Source: JADGOV01 sp040002735 (GTDB lineage: Bacteria; Actinomycetota; Actinomycetes; JADGOV01). From it: a stretch of DNA of 8,678 bases. This document shows positions 5,107 through 8,678 of the stretch, piece by piece. The position numbers and the translations under genes were made by a program. The stretch covers positions 1-8,678 of the forward strand of contig JBDUDX010000016.1 in NCBI GenBank assembly GCA_040002735.1. Direction: 5' to 3'. Position 1 is the first letter of the stretch, and every line of letters begins with the position of its first letter. The notes under the pieces are model-generated. The model was not told the origin of the DNA. It saw nothing but the letters and a program-made list of their open reading frames with translations, and ran no database searches.

Positions 5107-8100
5107 GTGATAAGCCGAGCCGACAGTGTTGCCGCGGCCTCGACGACGTGGGCCGATCACCTCCGCGGCGTGGGGCATCGTGGATCGTTGACGCGGACCG
5201 ACTCGGCCGCCGCGCTGGACGTCACCGAGGCTGATCCGGCAGCGTTGGTTGCGCTTCTGTCCGCCCGGCTGGTGCGGTTGCGCAGCCTGGTCCGGGACCG
5301 GGCCGGCCACGCGGCCGCGCTGCGGCGCGCGCGAGCGATCCGGGACGACGTCCGGGACCTCTTCGAGCAGCACGGCGTCGCGGCCGGAGCGCTCGCCGTC
5401 GGGATGGCCGCCTGGACCACTCCTACCGGGGAGCCGCGGACCGCTCCGGTCCTGCTCAGCCCGCTCAGCATCGCGGCCCGAAGCGCCAGCGAGGACGACT
5501 TCGAGTTCTCCGTCGGTGCGAACGCGACGCTCAACCGCGCCTGGGTGACAGAGCTGTTCGACTCCTACGGCGTGACCCTGGACGCATCCCGCGGCTATGA
5601 CCTGCGACCCGGCGACCCCACCGAGCCGGCCGAGTTGTACGAGCGGCTCCGCCGCGATGCGGCGTCGGTACCGCACCTGACGGTCTCCCACCGGCTGCTG
5701 CTCGGCACGTACACCGATGCCGCTCCGATGCTGGGCGCGGATCTGTCGGCCGTCACCGAACTACTCGGCGAGAATCCGGTGGGTGCCGTCTTGGCCGGGG
5801 ACGCCGGTGCGGCCGGTGAGATGGCCGCCGAACCGCTGATACGTGAGCTGAGCGCGCCGGACGAGATTGATCCGGCCGAGGAGTTCCTGGCTGTCGATGC
5901 GGATGCGCCGGCGAGCGCGGCGATCGCGGCTGTGCTGGCCGGCCGGCACCTGGTCATCGAAGGCGCCCCCGGTACCGGCGGCACGCAGACCACCGCGAAC
6001 CTGTTGGCCGCGCTCGCGGCTGCCGGGCGCACCGTGCTGGTGCTGGCGGAGAACCGTCGGGTCGCCGCGCAATTGCTGGAGCGGTTGACCGCCGTCGGGC
6101 TCGGTGACCTGCTGCTGGATGCGGCCGGCGACGGTGAGGCGGCCGGCCGGCAGCGGATCGCCGCCGCCGTGGCCGCTGCCACGCACCCGTTGCCCGCCGT
6201 ACCGGACCTGACCGGCGTACGCGATCAGCTGCGGGACAGCCGTAACCGGCTCGCCGGGCATGCCCGCACCCTGCACGGCATCCGCGAACCGTGGGGCGTC
6301 AGCGTGTACGGGGCCCAGGCTGCCCTGCTTGGCCTGCCCGCGGAAGCGGTCAGCCGGGTTCGGTTCGAGGGGCCGGTTCTGGCCGGGCTGTGCGGCGACG
6401 CCCTGGCCGAGGTCCGCGACGCGGTCCGGGAGTGGTCGCAACTCGGCGGCACCACCCTGACCGGGCTGGACACACCCTGGTTCGGGGCCCGAGTCGCATC
6501 TGCCGCCGAAGCCGAGCGCGCCCAACGCCTGGCCGCGGAGCTGGCTACCGAGATCTATCCCGGTGCGCGCGCCGCCCTGGAGCGAACCCTGGCCGATGCC
6601 GGCCTCGCGCCGGTGGCCACGGTGTCGGACTGGCGGGGGGTGTTACGGCTGCTGGCGGCCGTCGCCGAGACCGAGCGTCTGCTCTCGGCCGAGGTATGGG
6701 CCGCTCCACTGGCCGAGTTGGTCGCCGCCACCGGGGACGCCGGCACCCGCCGGGAGCAGGGCGAACGCGCAGGCTGGCAGGACCGGATGGCCGCACGGCG
6801 GGCCGCCCGCCGACTCTGGCAGGGCGAGAAGCCGGTCGGCGCCGAGCTGTACGACGCGCTGGTACAGGCCTCGACCCTGCGTGCGGAGTGGAGCCGCCGT
6901 ACGCTTCGCAGTGGTCCGTCAGCGGACTCCTCGCCGCGCCCGGTCGGCAATCTCGTCGCCACCGAGACGTCCTACGCCCGGCTGCTGGACGCGCTGGCCG
7001 CGCTGGCGCTGTTCCTGCCGGACCGGGACTTTCCGCGGCTTGCACCGGCGGTGCTGGATAAGACCCTGCAGGGGCTGGCGACTGACCCGGTACTGCACCG
7101 GCTGCCCCGGCTGGGCGAACTCACGGCCCGCTGCTCCGCGCTCGGACTCCGCCCGTTCCTGCTCGATCTGCACACCCGCCGGCTCGCCGCCCAGTGGGCA
7201 CCCACGGCCTTCGAGCATGTGTGGCTGTCCTCGGTCCTCGCCCAGGTGGCGGCCAACGACCCGACGTACGGAAGCTTCGACCCGGCCGCCCTGACGCGGA
7301 CCGTGGCGGAGTACCAGCGGGCCGATCGCGAGCACATTGCCAGTACCGCGCCCCGGCTGCGGCGGCGCGTCCGGGAAGCCATCGCAGCCGCCGTGGCGCA
7401 GCACCCGGAGCAGGCCGCGGCGGTGCGGGCGGGTGCCGGCGCGGAGGCGGGCGGCCTGCGAGCGCTCCTCAGCGAGGCGCCCGACGTGGTGCTCGCCGCG
7501 GCGCCCTGCTGGATTCTCTCGCCGTACGCGGTACCGAAGTTGTTGCCGGCGCGGCGACTGTTCGACGTGGCGATTGTGGCAGCAGCGAACGCGGTGTGCG
7601 TGCCGGTCGCGGCGTCCGGGCTGGCCCGGGCCGGCCAGATCGTGGCGATTGGTGACCGACGCCTGCTGCCGCCCCGCGAACTTGCTGAAACGGTCGAGAT
7701 CCCCACCCGGCGTATGTCGCTGCTTGATGCCCTGGCTCCGATCCTGCCTCGGGTCGGCTTGGAGATTCTCCACCGCCGCACCGACGAGCGGTTGGTGGGC
7801 TTCGCCGCCGCCACCGTTTACGGCGGCGGACTGCGGACCACCCCCGGCCCGGACCGTAGCGATCTGCTGCGGTACGTACCGGTGCCGCACAGCAGCGGAA
7901 CCCCCGGCCAGGAGGACAGCGTCACCGCGGAGGTCCAGAAGGTGATCGGCCTGGTCATCGACCATGCGGTCCGCTTCCCCGAGGAGTCCTTCGGCGTCGT
8001 GACGCTGGGTACCCGCCACGCCGAGCGGATTGCCGCCGCACTCCGGGTTGCGCTGGTGGGGCGTCCCGAGTTGGGCGATGTCTTTCGCGGCGACGCCACG

Positions 8101-8678
8101 GAGCGGTTCTTCGTCATGCCGTGCTCGGCCGTCGCCGGCGAGCTCAGGGACGCGATCGTGTTCACCACCGGGCTCGGCAAGACCCCGGAAGGCCGCCCGT
8201 CCTACCGATTCGGCCCACTGGACGGCGACGGCGGCGAGCGGCTGCTCGCCGTCGGGCTGACCCGAGCCCGGCGGAGTCTCACGCTGGTCACCTCGCTGGC
8301 CAGTACCGATCTGGATCCGACTCGGCTGCCCTCGGCCGGGTCGCGGCTGCTACGGGCGCTGCTGCGCTACGCCGAGGTACCCGAACTCCGCAGAACCGCC
8401 TACGCCCCGCCGCCGCCGCCGGACGGCCTCGACCTCGACCTCCGGCAGCGGCTGCGGGCGGCCGGGTTGCCGGTGGTACCGGATTACGGCCTCAGCTCAC
8501 GCAGGATCGCGCTGGCCCTCGCCGCCCCCGCCGCCCCCGACCGGCTGGTGCTGGCGGTGGAGACCGACGGACCGCGCTGGGCCGCGGAGCCGACCGTGCG
8601 GGACCGTGATCGGTTGCGCCCGGAACGCCTGCACGGGTTGGGCTGGGCGGTCTGCGAGGTGTACGCGACGCAGTGGTT
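5107..8678 (+). CDS. degenerate superfamily 1 helicase (DUF4011-type) with Vsr-like C-terminus; probable pseudoenzyme (partial, runs off right edge)
   Basis: At least 1190 codons are open, with no stop before the edge. The order follows large actinobacterial DUF4011/AAA helicases: N-terminal domain (about 85-165: LAVGMAAW, APVLLSPLSI, DDFEFSVG); RecA-like half 1 (about 260-330); a long alanine-rich helical insertion (about 350-800); the Walker B region (819-856); RecA-like half 2 (about 930-1060); and a Vsr-like nuclease domain (about 1110 on). Catalytic positions are lost: Q motif (Ala270 for Gln), Walker A GAPGTGGT (286-293; Gly292 for Lys), Walker B FDVAIVAAAN (819-828; Ala825-Ala826 for Asp-Glu), motif III GDRRLLPP (849-856; Leu for Gln), motif V AGELRD (1010-1015; Ala for Gln), nuclease RIAL (Ala1135 for Asp). 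Motif VI LTRARR (1051-1056), RFGPL and GGERLL remain. GTG 5107 is the first start after an in-frame stop at 5092-5094; there is no clear ribosome binding site. Active relatives are DNA or RNA translocases; this protein probably binds without ATP hydrolysis. Cellular role unknown. Confidence 0.85.
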   Translation, partial: MISRADSVAAASTTWADHLRGVGHRGSLTRTDSAAALDVTEADPAALVALLSARLVRLRSLVRDRAGHAAALRRARAIRDDVRDLFEQHGVAAGALAVGMAAWTTPTGEPRTAPVLLSPLSIAARSASEDDFEFSVGANATLNRAWVTELFDSYGVTLDASRGYDLRPGDPTEPAELYERLRRDAASVPHLTVSHRLLLGTYTDAAPMLGADLSAVTELLGENPVGAVLAGDAGAAGEMAAEPLIRELSAPDEIDPAEEFLAVDADAPASAAIAAVLAGRHLVIEGAPGTGGTQTTANLLAALAAAGRTVLVLAENRRVAAQLLERLTAVGLGDLLLDAAGDGEAAGRQRIAAAVAAATHPLPAVPDLTGVRDQLRDSRNRLAGHARTLHGIREPWGVSVYGAQAALLGLPAEAVSRVRFEGPVLAGLCGDALAEVRDAVREWSQLGGTTLTGLDTPWFGARVASAAEAERAQRLAAELATEIYPGARAALERTLADAGLAPVATVSDWRGVLRLLAAVAETERLLSAEVWAAPLAELVAATGDAGTRREQGERAGWQDRMAARRAARRLWQGEKPVGAELYDALVQASTLRAEWSRRTLRSGPSADSSPRPVGNLVATETSYARLLDALAALALFLPDRDFPRLAPAVLDKTLQGLATDPVLHRLPRLGELTARCSALGLRPFLLDLHTRRLAAQWAPTAFEHVWLSSVLAQVAANDPTYGSFDPAALTRTVAEYQRADREHIASTAPRLRRRVREAIAAAVAQHPEQAAAVRAGAGAEAGGLRALLSEAPDVVLAAAPCWILSPYAVPKLLPARRLFDVAIVAAANAVCVPVAASGLARAGQIVAIGDRRLLPPRELAETVEIPTRRMSLLDALAPILPRVGLEILHRRTDERLVGFAAATVYGGGLRTTPGPDRSDLLRYVPVPHSSGTPGQEDSVTAEVQKVIGLVIDHAVRFPEESFGVVTLGTRHAERIAAALRVALVGRPELGDVFRGDATERFFVMPCSAVAGELRDAIVFTTGLGKTPEGRPSYRFGPLDGDGGERLLAVGLTRARRSLTLVTSLASTDLDPTRLPSAGSRLLRALLRYAEVPELRRTAYAPPPPPDGLDLDLRQRLRAAGLPVVPDYGLSSRRIALALAAPAAPDRLVLAVETDGPRWAAEPTVRDRDRLRPERLHGLGWAVCEVYATQW

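Noticed and set aside
4888..5691. 267-codon minus-strand frame covering the cspA 3' end and the start of the helicase-like gene
   Set aside because: It overlaps two supported plus-strand genes and the hairpin region, and its composition is that of a shadow frame.
5761..6525. Minus-strand frames opposite the Walker A region
   Set aside because: The plus-strand frame carries family-typical sequence here. The antisense frames are composition artefacts.
6919..8019. 366-codon open frame on the minus strand opposite the helicase-like gene
   Set aside because: The plus-strand frame shows helicase family motifs on both sides and continues through. The antisense product is Arg/Gly/Gln-rich without domains.
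5107..8678. Idea that the helicase-like gene is a pseudogene or is damaged by sequencing errors
   Set aside because: The frame is open for 1190 codons, and the active-site changes are clean substitutions within otherwise well-kept motifs, some needing two base changes. Decay would be expected to bring stops and frameshifts.

Overview
The window is GC-rich and reads as chromosomal DNA of a non-model actinobacterium. The evidence is a near-canonical BldC regulator, a small basic DUF3073 protein, a Streptomyces-type valine/leucine dehydrogenase, a Glu-Asp-Phe tRNA cluster, GTG starts and strong G/C third-position bias. The genus cannot be fixed from the sequence. The order DUF3073 - vdh - bldC matches, from memory, the Streptomyces arrangement next to purM.

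Layout, left to right. (1) 1-1411, minus strand: the 5' part of a DUF3073 gene running off the left edge, preceded by a complete branched-chain amino acid dehydrogenase gene. (2) 1412-1665: a divergent intergenic region. (3) 1666-1869, plus: bldC. (4) 1942-2276, minus: tRNA-Phe, tRNA-Asp and tRNA-Glu, read from Glu to Phe from a good promoter at 2306-2335, with four 15-bp tandem repeats in the Glu-Asp spacer. (5) 2398-4605, plus: a GAF-GAF-PAS-PP2C phosphatase of the RsbU/SpoIIE type, apparently leaderless. (6) 4734-4940, plus: cspA with its own promoter and ribosome binding site, followed by two mutually exclusive hairpins. (7) 5107 to the right edge, plus: at least 1190 codons of a giant protein with the architecture of a DUF4011/superfamily 1 helicase carrying a C-terminal Vsr-like nuclease domain.

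The most remarkable item is that last gene. The fold and spacing of the helicase family are easy to follow, but the residues that bind and hydrolyse ATP have been replaced one after another: Walker A Lys by Gly, Walker B Asp-Glu by Ala-Ala, the Gln of the Q motif, motif III and motif V, and the catalytic Asp of the nuclease domain. The reading frame stays open throughout. This looks like a conserved pseudoenzyme and not a decaying gene.

No single pathway links the genes. The common thread is housekeeping and stress or developmental control: tRNA supply, cold-shock RNA chaperone, a sensor phosphatase of the partner-switching type, a developmental regulator and amino acid catabolism. No mobile element, CRISPR array or rRNA is visible.
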